64,000 bases of DNA from Marinagarivorans algicola (lineage in GTDB: Bacteria; Pseudomonadota; Gammaproteobacteria; Pseudomonadales; Cellvibrionaceae). Within the stretch, counting starts at the first letter, position 1, and every line of letters begins with the position of its first letter. The stretch spans positions 186,001-250,000 of the forward strand of contig NZ_LGAK01000001.1 in NCBI RefSeq assembly GCF_001292705.1. The letters run 5' to 3'. The translations under genes and the position numbers were made by a program. Positions 8,119 to 17,021 of this stretch are shown piece after piece. The notes under the pieces are model-generated. The model had not been told where the DNA came from. It searched no databases and worked only from the letters and a program-made list of their open reading frames with translations.

Positions 8119-9105
8119 ATGCCCGATAATAAAGATTTAAATCAACGTTTTGATCAACTCGAAAAGCGTTTAGAGTCTATGGCAGTAGCAAGCGTGCTCC
8201 CCCCCTTTGATGGCTCAAATACAAGAGCCGATGAAATTGACTTGCGCGAACTTTTTGGTGTGCTTTGGGAGGGGAAGTGGTGGATTATTGCGATTACCTT
8301 TTTATTTGCGGTGGCGGGCGTGGTTTATGCATTAAGTTTGCCTAATATGTATAAAAGTGAAGGCATTTATGCGCCAGCGCAAAAAGAAAGTACAGGAGGA
8401 GGTATGGCTGGGCAATTTGGTGGTTTGGCTGCGATGGCGGGCGTGAGTCTAGGAGGCGGAGAAAGTAACGATATTGAGCAAGCTATAGCCCTGATCTCTA
8501 GCTGGCCGTTTCTTGAGGGATTTATTGAAAGGCATCAACTGAAGCCATTCATCATGGGTGTTAAGAGTTGGAGCTATTCTTCGGGTGAGATTCAGTGGAA
8601 TACTGAAGTGTACAATCCGACTACAAATACTTGGGTTCTAGATACTATTCCGGCAGAGCCTACTAGTTATGAAACGTTTAAGCAGTTCAGTCGCATGCTA
8701 TCCATTAGTCAAGACTCTACTACAGGGTTGTTAAATATATCTTTAGAGTATTATATTCCTGACTTGAGTCAAAAGTGGATTGAGTTATTGGTGCAGGATA
8801 TTAATACTTATTTTCAGCAGCGTGATATAAATGAAGCGCGCAAAGGTATCGAATTTTTAGAGGCTAGAATTGAGGGGACTAGTATTTCGGAGATGCATTC
8901 TGTTTTTTATAAAATGATTGAATCTCAAACAAAAACACTCATGCTTGCAAAAGTTAATGAACAGTACTTAATTCAAACAGTTGTTCCACCGAAGGCCGCA
9001 GAGATTAAGAGTAAGCCATCTAGGCTATTGCTTTGCATTGTTTTTACTTTGTTGGGCGGCATTATTTCAGTCGTTATTCTATTAAGTCGTTATTTTATTA
9101 AGTAG
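8119..9105 (+). CDS. wzz: Wzz-type polysaccharide chain-length determinant
   Basis: A 328-residue inner-membrane polysaccharide co-polymerase. After about 45 cytoplasmic residues comes EIDLRELFGVLWEGKWWI and the first membrane helix (about residues 55-75). A periplasmic domain follows with a Gly-rich stretch (GGGMAGQFGGLAAMAG), and a second helix near the C-terminus (LLLCIVFTLLGGIISVVILL). No tyrosine-kinase domain is fused, so it is the Wzz rather than the Wzc/BceF type. The ATG at 8119 is preferred to the TTG at 8098; neither has a clear ribosome site. It is the first structural gene of the glycan locus after the regulator. Confidence 0.88.
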   Translation: MPDNKDLNQRFDQLEKRLESMAVASVLPPFDGSNTRADEIDLRELFGVLWEGKWWIIAITFLFAVAGVVYALSLPNMYKSEGIYAPAQKESTGGGMAGQFGGLAAMAGVSLGGGESNDIEQAIALISSWPFLEGFIERHQLKPFIMGVKSWSYSSGEIQWNTEVYNPTTNTWVLDTIPAEPTSYETFKQFSRMLSISQDSTTGLLNISLEYYIPDLSQKWIELLVQDINTYFQQRDINEARKGIEFLEARIEGTSISEMHSVFYKMIESQTKTLMLAKVNEQYLIQTVVPPKAAEIKSKPSRLLLCIVFTLLGGIISVVILLSRYFIK

Positions 9106-9160
9106 TGCTTCGCTAATTCGTAGTTAGTAAATTTCCTGTTGTAGAGATGATACCTTTAGT

Positions 9161-9913
9161 ATGTCAAATGTTTCAGTGATTACACCCGCCTATAATTCAT
9201 TACCTTTTATCAAAGAAGCATACGAATCTTTGAGTGCCCAGAAGTACTCGGGTTGGGAGTGGGTTGTTACCGATGATTGCTCCGATGACGGTACCTGGGA
9301 ATTCCTTCAAAAATTAGCGCAAACCGACTCTAGGGTTATTGTATTAAGAAATGACGTCAATAGCGGTGCGGCTATATCTCGAAATAAATCGATTGATAGG
9401 GCTTCTGGTGAGTATTTGGCTTTTCTAGATAGTGATGACCTCTGGCTCCCAAATAAGCTAGAGCTTCAATTATCTTATATGAAAGCCAACCAAATAGATT
9501 TCTGTTTTACTGCGTACGAGTTGATTGATGAGGCTGGCTCCTTGATGGGGGTAGTGGTTGATTCCTCACAAGCTGATTCCCTTGATTATGAGGATATGTT
9601 AAAGAAAAAAGCCACATTGGGTTGCTCTACTGTAATGCTTAGCCGAGATAGGGTAGGTATATCTAGAATGCCTATTTTACGAACAGGGCAGGATTACGCA
9701 TTTTGGCTGCTTTTATTGAGATCGGGTATACGTGCGCACCCATATACAGAGGTGTTGACGAAATACAGGATTGTTAATAATTCTATATCGCGGAATAAAT
9801 TCAAAAAAGCAAAGCGGCAGTGGAAAATTTACAGAGATGTCGAATCTTTAGGGTTGATTAAGTCTGCTGCCTGCTTCTTGTTTTATGCTTGGAGGGCCGT
9901 TTTTAGGCGGTAA
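9161..9913 (+). CDS. Family 2 glycosyltransferase (TuaG-like)
   Basis: A 250-residue GT-A enzyme transferring a sugar from a nucleotide donor at the cytoplasmic membrane face. It opens with VSVITPAYNSLPFIKEAYES and has the acidic nucleotide-binding DDCSDDGTWE and the metal-binding DSDD at about residue 90. A C-terminal QDYAFWLLLLRSG segment is typical of the TuaG branch. It is the only plain GT2 gene between wzz and the polymerase and is likely to add the second sugar of the repeat unit. Donor and acceptor are unknown. Confidence 0.88.
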   Translation: MSNVSVITPAYNSLPFIKEAYESLSAQKYSGWEWVVTDDCSDDGTWEFLQKLAQTDSRVIVLRNDVNSGAAISRNKSIDRASGEYLAFLDSDDLWLPNKLELQLSYMKANQIDFCFTAYELIDEAGSLMGVVVDSSQADSLDYEDMLKKKATLGCSTVMLSRDRVGISRMPILRTGQDYAFWLLLLRSGIRAHPYTEVLTKYRIVNNSISRNKFKKAKRQWKIYRDVESLGLIKSAACFLFYAWRAVFRR

Positions 9914-9989
9914 TTATTTTTATGAATGTAGATGTGGTTGTTGTGTGGCTGTGTGTGAAATAATGAATCTAACAAAAAATGAGGTCTCA

Positions 9990-11171
9990 ATGTTATCTTT
10001 AATTGGTCGCCAAAAAGAACTTTTTGCTGACGATATTCAATCGCATGATGCTGAGTTGATAAATATTGTAAACTCATCAAAATTTCTAGTTATCGGTGGT
10101 GCAGGCTCTATTGGCCAAGCTGTCGTTAAGGAACTTTTTAAACGCAACCCTTTGAAATTGCATGTGGTGGATATTAGTGAAAATAATTTAGTAGAACTTG
10201 TTCGCGATATCAGAAGTGGTAGCGGGTATATTGATGGTGAATTTAAAACCTTTGCTTTAGATATTGGCTCTATTGAGTATGACGCTTTTATAAAGTCTGA
10301 TGGCGAGTACGATTATGTTTTTAATTTATCTGCACTTAAGCATGTGCGCTCAGAAAAAGATGCATTTACACTCATGCGAATGATTGATGTGAACGTATTT
10401 AATACCGATAAAACTATTGTTCAGTCAATATCATCAGGCGTAAAAAAATATTTTTGTGTGTCTACAGATAAAGCCGCAAATCCAGTGAATATGATGGGTG
10501 CATCCAAAAGAATAATGGAAATGTTCTTGATGAAGCGCAGTGCTGAAATTGCAATCTCGACGGCGAGATTTGCAAACGTAGCATTTTCAGATGGCTCATT
10601 ATTGCATGGTTTTAATAATCGTATTACTAAGCGGCAGCCTATCGTAGCTCCTAGTGATGTAAGGCGGTATTTCGTCACTCCTCAAGAATCTGGCGAGCTT
10701 TGTTTGATGTCTTGTTTGCTGGGCAAAAATCGAGACGTCTTTTTTCCTAAATTAAGCGAAGATTTACATTTAATTACCTTTGCTGAAATTGCGGAGAAGT
10801 TTTTAAAACAGCAAGGTTATAAGCCTTACTTATGTAGCAGTGAAGAAGAGGCTAGGGTATTAATGGATGTGCTGCCACCTAAGGGGCAGTGGCCTTGCTT
10901 GTTTTTACCTAGCGATACAACAGGCGAAAAGGACTTTGAAGAATTTTATACAGCCACAGAAACTCTCGATATGGAATGCTTTAAATCTTTGGGTGTGATT
11001 AAAAATGATTTAAATATTGATGGGTTGAAAGTGGATTTTTTCGAAAAAACCATTAATGCTTTGAAGGCTCGCGGCACTTGGGAAAAGCAAGAAATTGTAA
11101 GTTTGTTTTTTGAGATGCTTCCCGATTTTGGCCATAAAGAGCTGGGCAAATATTTAGATTCAAAAATGTAG
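9990..11171 (+). CDS. Nucleotide-HexNAc 4,6-dehydratase, FlaA1/CapD-like short form (LegB role)
   Basis: A 393-residue short-chain dehydrogenase/reductase. The NAD site is VIGGAGSIGQAV; SALKHVRSEKD and STDKAANPVNMMGASKR follow the FlaA1/PseB/CapD pattern, in which the usual catalytic Tyr is replaced by Met. A C-terminal extension of about 100 residues follows. ATG 9990 is chosen over upstream starts because GAGG lies five bases before it. By position it makes the 4-keto-6-deoxy-HexNAc for the next aminotransferase. Campylobacter LegB belongs to a different SDR branch with YxxxK, so the nucleotide carried here (UDP or GDP) is uncertain. Confidence 0.85.
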   Translation: MLSLIGRQKELFADDIQSHDAELINIVNSSKFLVIGGAGSIGQAVVKELFKRNPLKLHVVDISENNLVELVRDIRSGSGYIDGEFKTFALDIGSIEYDAFIKSDGEYDYVFNLSALKHVRSEKDAFTLMRMIDVNVFNTDKTIVQSISSGVKKYFCVSTDKAANPVNMMGASKRIMEMFLMKRSAEIAISTARFANVAFSDGSLLHGFNNRITKRQPIVAPSDVRRYFVTPQESGELCLMSCLLGKNRDVFFPKLSEDLHLITFAEIAEKFLKQQGYKPYLCSSEEEARVLMDVLPPKGQWPCLFLPSDTTGEKDFEEFYTATETLDMECFKSLGVIKNDLNIDGLKVDFFEKTINALKARGTWEKQEIVSLFFEMLPDFGHKELGKYLDSKM

Positions 11172-11187
11172 TTCTTTGGAGTTGGCA

Positions 11188-12357
11188 ATGACGGCTAGTA
11201 AAATAATTAAAACAGTAAGGGGCATATACGCAACTGAAGATTTCATCCCATTACATGAACCTAGCTTTAATGGTAATGAAAAGCGGTATTTGTTAGATAC
11301 TATTGATAGTACATTTGTTTCGAGTGTTGGTCGGTATGTTGATGAATTTGAGCAAAAAATAGAATCATATACTGGTTGTGAAAAAGCAGTTGCTGTCGTT
11401 AATGGAACGTCAGCTTTACATGTGGCATTGCACTGCGCCGGTGTTAAAAATGGTGACTTTGTGCTTACGCAGGCACTGACCTTCGTTGCCACCTGTAATG
11501 CGATTAGTTTATTAGGGGCCAAGCCTATATTTATCGATGTCTCTAGTGTGAGTATGGGGCTTTGCCCTAAAGCTCTTGCTATTTACTTGGACGAGCATGC
11601 CTTTCTCGATGACAATAATGTGTGCAGACTAAAATCAACATCGGGGCGAATTAAAGCAGCCCTTCCAATGCACACCTTCGGGCATCCTGTGGAGCTTGAT
11701 GAATTGATGGCGGTGTGTGATTTTTGGGGTATCGAGCTAGTTGAAGATGCAGCTGAAAGCTTGGGGTCTTTTTATAAGGGTGTACACACAGGTGTCACAT
11801 CATCTTTTAGCGCCTTAAGTTTTAATGGTAATAAAATTATCACCACAGGCGGTGGCGGTATGGTTATGTGCAATACTAAAGATCGCGGTAAAAGAGTGAA
11901 GCATTTAACCACTACGGCTAAGCAGCCGCATCCTTATGAATATTATCATGATGAGATTGGGTTTAACTATCGGTTACCTAATCTGAACTCTGCTCTAGGT
12001 TGCGCCCAAATGGAGGCATTGCCCTCCTATTTAAAAGCTAAGCGAAAGTTAGCTCAATTATATCGAGAAGAATTAAATAGTTCTTGCTATTCATTTGTTG
12101 AAGAGCCTGATTATGCCATGTCTAATTATTGGTTAAATGCTGTGCTCTGCGAAACAAAAACTGCGCGTGACGCCCTTTTAAAAGAAACTAACGATATGGG
12201 AGTAATGACTAGACCTGTTTGGCAGCTGATGCACCGCTTACCAATGTATAAAGATTGTTTACGCGGCGGCCCTCTAGTGGAGTCTGAAAAACTTGAAGCT
12301 ACGTTAGTTAACCTACCAAGTACTCCGCCAAAGGCGTATTTAGCCGAGTGTAATTAA
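11188..12357 (+). CDS. LegC-like PLP-dependent sugar aminotransferase
   Basis: A 389-residue DegT/DnrJ/EryC1-family enzyme that would convert the 4-keto-6-deoxy-HexNAc to the 4-amino sugar. It shows NGTSALHVALH for phosphate binding, EDAAESLGS with the PLP-contacting Asp, and FNGNKIITTGGGG, where Lys forms the Schiff base. The ATG at 11188 is preceded by TTTGGAG. Its stop codon overlaps the next start by one base (TAATG). Neighbours identify it as the LegC step of a nonulosonate pathway. Confidence 0.9.
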   Translation: MTASKIIKTVRGIYATEDFIPLHEPSFNGNEKRYLLDTIDSTFVSSVGRYVDEFEQKIESYTGCEKAVAVVNGTSALHVALHCAGVKNGDFVLTQALTFVATCNAISLLGAKPIFIDVSSVSMGLCPKALAIYLDEHAFLDDNNVCRLKSTSGRIKAALPMHTFGHPVELDELMAVCDFWGIELVEDAAESLGSFYKGVHTGVTSSFSALSFNGNKIITTGGGGMVMCNTKDRGKRVKHLTTTAKQPHPYEYYHDEIGFNYRLPNLNSALGCAQMEALPSYLKAKRKLAQLYREELNSSCYSFVEEPDYAMSNYWLNAVLCETKTARDALLKETNDMGVMTRPVWQLMHRLPMYKDCLRGGPLVESEKLEATLVNLPSTPPKAYLAECN

Positions 12358-13517
12358 TGAAAATAGCAGTGTTTACAGGTACTCGTGCAGAATATGGCTT
12401 ACTGTACTGGTTGCTTAAAGATATTCAGTCGGATTCTACGCTAGAATTGCAGTTGTTGGTTTCGGGTACCCACTTATCACCTGACCATGGATTGACGTAT
12501 CAGGCAATAGAGGAAGACGGTTTCGTCATTAATGAGAAAATTGAGGTCCTTTTATCTGGAGATACGCCAGTTTCCGTTGCTAAAAGTGTTGGTTTAGGTG
12601 TTTTAGGTTATACCGATGCACTGGAAAGAATGAAGCCTGACTTTTTAGTCGTACTTGGTGATCGATTTGAAGCGTTAGCTGTTGTTCAGGTGTCAATGCT
12701 CCTAAGGATTCCAGTTGTGCATTTGCATGGTGGTGAAATCACTGAAGGAGCCTATGATGATTCCATTCGACATGCTATTTCTAAGTTGAGCTATATTCAT
12801 TGCGCCTCCATGGAGGTCTATCGACATCGTATTATTCGGATGGGAGAAGACCCTAGTCGAGTATTTAATGTTGGGGCTATAGGCTTGGATCACTTAAGGC
12901 GTACTAAGCTAATGACAAGGCGTGAGCTGTCTTCATCATTGTGCTTCACTTTGGATAAGCCTTTTTTTATTCTTACGTATCATCCTGTGACTCTCGCCGA
13001 TGAGGGTCCAGAGAAAACATGCGAAAGTATATTAAGTGCTATTGATTTATTCCCTGATTATAATGTCATCATCACATATCCAAATGCGGATGACGGAGGA
13101 AAAAAAATTATCCCTATACTAGAGCGGTACGCAAAAACCAACCCATTAAGAGCTTTGGTTGTGCCCTCGTTGGGGCAACTTCGTTATTTAAGTGCGGTAA
13201 AAGAGTGCTCGGCAGTACTTGGTAATTCTTCCAGTGGTGTTATTGAGGTTCCATCATTTAAGCGAGCTACAGTGAATATTGGTGCGCGCCAAAGAGGGCG
13301 TGTATCAGCCTGCAGCGTTGTTGATTGCGGTGTTGAAGTTAATGAAATACATGATGCGATAAGTGAAGTGTTAAGTGTTGCTTTTGCAGAGGTGCTTAAT
13401 AATGTAAAAAACCCCTATGGCAGTGGTAATGCAAGTAAGAAAGTAATTGAAGCTATCAAAAATGTAGATGTGAATTTAGCAAAAAAATTCTATGACGGTA
13501 TTGTGGAGGGTGTATGA
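12357..13517 (+). CDS. Hydrolysing NDP-sugar 2-epimerase, NeuC/LegG-like
   Basis: A 386-residue GT-B-fold enzyme that removes the nucleotide while inverting C2, giving the free N-acetylmannosamine-type sugar. It has the family's FTGTRAEYGLL N-terminus, LGDRFEALA, HLHGGEITEGAYDDS-RHAISK and GNSSSGVIEVP. In this setting the product would be the 2,4-diacetamido-2,4,6-trideoxy-mannose used by the NeuB-like synthase. It is translationally coupled at both ends, overlapping the previous gene by one base and the next by four. Confidence 0.92.
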   Translation: MKIAVFTGTRAEYGLLYWLLKDIQSDSTLELQLLVSGTHLSPDHGLTYQAIEEDGFVINEKIEVLLSGDTPVSVAKSVGLGVLGYTDALERMKPDFLVVLGDRFEALAVVQVSMLLRIPVVHLHGGEITEGAYDDSIRHAISKLSYIHCASMEVYRHRIIRMGEDPSRVFNVGAIGLDHLRRTKLMTRRELSSSLCFTLDKPFFILTYHPVTLADEGPEKTCESILSAIDLFPDYNVIITYPNADDGGKKIIPILERYAKTNPLRALVVPSLGQLRYLSAVKECSAVLGNSSSGVIEVPSFKRATVNIGARQRGRVSACSVVDCGVEVNEIHDAISEVLSVAFAEVLNNVKNPYGSGNASKKVIEAIKNVDVNLAKKFYDGIVEGV

Positions 13518-14599
13518 CATTAATAATTGCTGAGGCTGGCGTTAATCATAACGGGTGTGAGGACTTGGCATTAAAATTAGTTGAGGCGGCGCATGCGGCG
13601 GGTGCAGATATTGTTAAATTTCAAACATTTAAAGCAGCGCGCTTGGTAACGAAAAGTGCTAAGCAGGCCAATTATCAACTCGCCAATACAAAAAAAACAG
13701 AAACCCAGCTTGCGATGTTGTCTCGGCTTGAGCTTAGTTATGAAACCCATAAAAAATTACTGGTCCGCTGTAATGAGTTAGGGATTGAATTTTTATCAAC
13801 TGCTTTTGATGAGGATAGCTTAGCATTTTTAGTGAACGATATTGGTATAAAAAGATTAAAGCTCCCTTCTGGTGAAATAACAAATGCACCCTTGGCTTTA
13901 GCTCATGCAAAAACAGGCCTTGACATCATTGTTTCTACCGGGATGGCAACATTATCTGAAATCGAGTCTGTATTAGGCGTTATTGCATTTGGTTATTTGG
14001 AGCATCTTGATGGGCGAAATATTAAGCCTTCGATTCAGGCATTTAAAGAGGCTTATGCATCAATAGAGGGGCAGGCACTCCTGAAAAGAAAGGTTACGCT
14101 CCTTCATTGCACAACGGAGTACCCGGCTCCTGTCAAGGAGGTTAATTTAAATGTAATGGCGGCGTTAAATTTAGCATTTGATTTAACGGTTGGATACTCT
14201 GATCATACGGCTGGAATTGAAATACCTATTGCCGCAAGCGCATTAGGTGCAGCTGTTATCGAAAAACATTTCACGCTAGATAAAAATATGCCTGGCCCAG
14301 ACCATAAGGCTTCATTAGACCCTGTTGAGCTCAAGCAAATGGTTTTGAGTGTGAGAAATGTAGAGCAGGCTATGGGGCGAAGCGTTAAAGTGCCAACATT
14401 ATCGGAAGTTAAAAATATTGCAGTTGCCCGTAAGAGCTTAGTTGCTGCCGCGGAGATCTGTGAGGGCGATTGTTTTACCGTTGAAAATCTAGATATAAAA
14501 AGACCTGGCGATGGCGTCTCTCCTTATCTTTACTGGGAATACCTCGGACGTAGAGCTACTAAAAAATTCAACTTAGGCGATGTGGTTGATGAAAGTTGA
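13514..14599 (+). CDS. Nonulosonic acid synthase, NeuB/LegI-like
   Basis: A 361-residue TIM-barrel enzyme that condenses phosphoenolpyruvate with a six-carbon amino sugar to give a nine-carbon nonulosonic acid. It starts IIAEAGVNHNG, followed by AGADIVKFQTF, LKLPSGEITN, LHCTTEYPAP, GYSDHT and VIEKHFTLDK. The last 60 residues form the SAF antifreeze-like domain (RKSLVAA-EICEGD). The gene begins in an ATGA overlap with the epimerase gene. Whether the product is legionaminic or another nonulosonic acid cannot be settled from sequence; the LegB/LegC-type genes favour legionaminic. Confidence 0.93.
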   Translation: MTLIIAEAGVNHNGCEDLALKLVEAAHAAGADIVKFQTFKAARLVTKSAKQANYQLANTKKTETQLAMLSRLELSYETHKKLLVRCNELGIEFLSTAFDEDSLAFLVNDIGIKRLKLPSGEITNAPLALAHAKTGLDIIVSTGMATLSEIESVLGVIAFGYLEHLDGRNIKPSIQAFKEAYASIEGQALLKRKVTLLHCTTEYPAPVKEVNLNVMAALNLAFDLTVGYSDHTAGIEIPIAASALGAAVIEKHFTLDKNMPGPDHKASLDPVELKQMVLSVRNVEQAMGRSVKVPTLSEVKNIAVARKSLVAAAEICEGDCFTVENLDIKRPGDGVSPYLYWEYLGRRATKKFNLGDVVDES

Positions 14600-15236
14600 G
14601 TGGCGAACCTATCTTATTGGTGGCGGAGGGCATGCTAAGGTTGTTGCGGACATGTTAACTTCCATGTCGACTTCACCCTATTGCTTGGTGCTGCAGCGTG
14701 GAGAGGTTCCGTCAAGTTTTTTTAGCGGTATAGCATTTGTTTACGATGATGAATTATTAGAAACTAACCCATCGTTATCACGGCTCTACAACGGTATCGG
14801 CAGCTTGCCCGGGTCTCGTGTCAGGTGTAGTATTTTTAATCAATATAGTCAGCGCAGCTTTTTATTTCCTGAGTTAGTGTCAGCTGCAGCCACTTGCGTG
14901 CCGAGTGCAAAATTAAGTCGCGGTGTGCAAGTTATGGATGGAGCTATTATCCATGCAGATACAACTGTTGGCGAAAATAGCATTGTAAATACAGGAGCTA
15001 TTCTAGAGCACGATTGTATGATTGGTTCGAATTGCCATATTGCTCCTTCTGCAACTATATGTGGCGGCGTACTGATAGGTGACGGCGTACATGTTGGGAC
15101 TGGGGCAAATATCATTCAAGGTGTACAAGTTGGTGACCGTGCCGTCATTGGTGCGGGGGCAATTGTTACTCGTGATGTGCTTAGTGATGCAGTCGTTTAC
15201 CCCGCAAGAAGCTACACAAAAAACCATAATGAATAA
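14589..15236 (+). CDS. PglD/NeuD-like sugar N-acetyltransferase (LegH role)
   Basis: A 215-residue acyltransferase. The N-terminal Rossmann-like PglD domain (YLIGGGGHAKVVADML) binds the sugar nucleotide, and the C-terminal hexapeptide repeats (GENSIVNTGAILEHDCMIGS onward, GVHVGTGANI, VIGAGAIVTRDV) form the left-handed beta-helix that binds acetyl-CoA. His in EHDC is the likely catalytic base. It would acetylate the 4-amino group made by the LegC-like enzyme. The gene overlaps the synthase gene by 11 bases; the ATG at 14580 is an alternative but is too close to its ribosome site. Confidence 0.88.
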   Translation: MKVEWRTYLIGGGGHAKVVADMLTSMSTSPYCLVLQRGEVPSSFFSGIAFVYDDELLETNPSLSRLYNGIGSLPGSRVRCSIFNQYSQRSFLFPELVSAAATCVPSAKLSRGVQVMDGAIIHADTTVGENSIVNTGAILEHDCMIGSNCHIAPSATICGGVLIGDGVHVGTGANIIQGVQVGDRAVIGAGAIVTRDVLSDAVVYPARSYTKNHNE

Positions 15237-15269
15237 AATCTAATGAGTAAGGCAAAGTAGAAGGTTAAT

Positions 15270-16334
15270 ATGATCAATGATTGGATGGATGTAGTTGTTC
15301 GCCCCTCTCAGAGTATTAGAGAAAGTTGGCGTATTCTGAATGATGGTGCTTTACGTTTTGTTATGGTGACAGACGACAGTTATAAGCTACTAGGTGTAGT
15401 GACTGATGGCGATATTCGTCGAGGGTTATTATCTGGTATGGAGCTGGGTGATAGCATCAGTGCGGTAATGAATAAAAGCCCCATAACTATTCCTCGTAGT
15501 ATGGAGAAGCAAGCGCTGATTGATTTGATGGAAGAACGTAAGGTTTTAGCGCTTCCTCAAGTTGACAATGGTGTTTTAGTTGGTTTGGCGGTCTTGCAAG
15601 ACTTGTTACAAGTCCCTGTTATTGATAATCCGGTCTTCATAATGGCAGGAGGCTTTGGCACGCGCTTACGACCATTAACCGACAGCTGCCCAAAGCCAAT
15701 GCTGAAAATTGGCGGTACGCCAATGTTGGAAATTCTCATCAAAAGCTTTAAAGCGAAGGGGTTTAGGAACTTTTATATATCTACACATTATTTACCCGAA
15801 GTTATTACTGAGTATTTTGGTGACGGATCTGATTTTGGTGTGTGTATCACCTATGTTCATGAAAAAAGCCCGTTAGGTACAGGTGGGGCTTTAGGCTTAT
15901 TACCTAGCAATATTCCAAAGCTCCCTCTTATTGTAATTAATGGAGATATTTTAACCAATTTAGATTACAAGCTTCTCTTAGATGAGCACTCATTGAGTGC
16001 GGCTTCGGCCACTATGTGTGTGAGGGCTCATGAAGTTAATATTCCTTTTGGCGTAATAGAAGCAGATGATAATAAAATTACTGCTATGGTTGAAAAGCCA
16101 ACATATAGGTACTTCGTGAATACGGGTATTTACGTGATATCCCCAGAGGTTTTAGCTTTTGTTAAAAAAGACGTAAGATTGGATATGCCAACATTATTAC
16201 AATCTCAAATTGATAACGGTAAGTTGGTGAAAACTAAGTTAATGCATGACTATTGGCTTGATATTGGTCGTATGGATGATTTTAATAAAGCGCAAGTGGA
16301 TATCTTAACCTTAGGGTTAAAGGGTGTTTTATGA
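15270..16334 (+). CDS. CBS-domain sugar nucleotidyltransferase, PtmE-like
   Basis: A 354-residue fusion. Residues about 1-115 are two CBS domains (GVVTDGDIRRGLL is diagnostic). Residues about 121-354 are a nucleotidyltransferase beginning IMAGGFGTRLRPLTD with the signature lysine in CPKPML, and later VEKP. In Campylobacter the equivalent PtmE makes GDP-glucosamine as entry to legionaminic acid, so its presence argues for a GDP-linked route here. AAGG precedes the ATG. It overlaps the next gene by four bases. Confidence 0.88.
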   Translation: MINDWMDVVVRPSQSIRESWRILNDGALRFVMVTDDSYKLLGVVTDGDIRRGLLSGMELGDSISAVMNKSPITIPRSMEKQALIDLMEERKVLALPQVDNGVLVGLAVLQDLLQVPVIDNPVFIMAGGFGTRLRPLTDSCPKPMLKIGGTPMLEILIKSFKAKGFRNFYISTHYLPEVITEYFGDGSDFGVCITYVHEKSPLGTGGALGLLPSNIPKLPLIVINGDILTNLDYKLLLDEHSLSAASATMCVRAHEVNIPFGVIEADDNKITAMVEKPTYRYFVNTGIYVISPEVLAFVKKDVRLDMPTLLQSQIDNGKLVKTKLMHDYWLDIGRMDDFNKAQVDILTLGLKGVL

Positions 16335-17017
16335 GGGTTGTAGCACTGATTCCTGCTCGTGCGGGGAGTAAACGGTTACCGCAAAAAAACGTATTACCCT
16401 TAATGGGTAAGCCGCTAATTACTTGGACGATTGAGGCGGCAGCCCAGTCCGGTGTATTTGATGAGATTGTTGTCTCTACTGATTGCGAGTATGTTGCTGA
16501 GTTGGCGCAAAAAGCCGGTGCGAAGATCCCTTTTTTAAGACCCTCAGAGCTTTCAGGGGATATGGCTTCGAGTGCAGATGTTATCTTGCATGCTATTCAT
16601 GAGTTGCAGTTGGGATATAGCGATGTTCTTGTTTTACTGCAGCCAACCTCACCCTTAAGGCGGGCGGAGGATATTATTAATGCAGTACAGTTATTGAGAG
16701 ATGATGATACCGCTAACTGTATTGTCTCCCTTACAGAGTGCGAACATAGTCCTCTGTGGTGTGGTCAGTTGCCACCTTCTGGCTCGATGGAAGGGTTTTT
16801 TGATAAGTCTGTGAGTAATAAAAGAAGTCAAGACTTACCAGTTTACTTTAGGTTGAATGGGGCGATTTATGTGTCTTATGTGGAGTCAATAATTAGCAAT
16901 AAAGGCTTTGCTTATGATAAAGGTTCACGTGGTTATGTGATGCCTCGTGAGCGCTCAGTTGATATAGATAGTCAATTTGACTTTGATGTAGCAGAAGTGC
17001 TAGCTAAGTATTTGTAA
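16331..17017 (+). CDS. CMP-nonulosonate cytidylyltransferase, NeuA/LegF-like
   Basis: A 228-residue enzyme that activates the nonulosonic acid with CTP to its CMP form for transfer. It has ALIPARAGSKRLPQKN (residues 5-20), VVSTD, LLQPTSPLR and FRLNGAIYVS, all standard for this family, and lacks the C-terminal phosphatase/esterase domain of longer NeuA proteins. Start in an ATGA overlap with the CBS nucleotidyltransferase gene. It completes the synthesis set; the product should feed the candidate transferase at 18251. Confidence 0.93.
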   Translation: MRVVALIPARAGSKRLPQKNVLPLMGKPLITWTIEAAAQSGVFDEIVVSTDCEYVAELAQKAGAKIPFLRPSELSGDMASSADVILHAIHELQLGYSDVLVLLQPTSPLRRAEDIINAVQLLRDDDTANCIVSLTECEHSPLWCGQLPPSGSMEGFFDKSVSNKRSQDLPVYFRLNGAIYVSYVESIISNKGFAYDKGSRGYVMPRERSVDIDSQFDFDVAEVLAKYL

Positions 17018-17021
17018 CGAT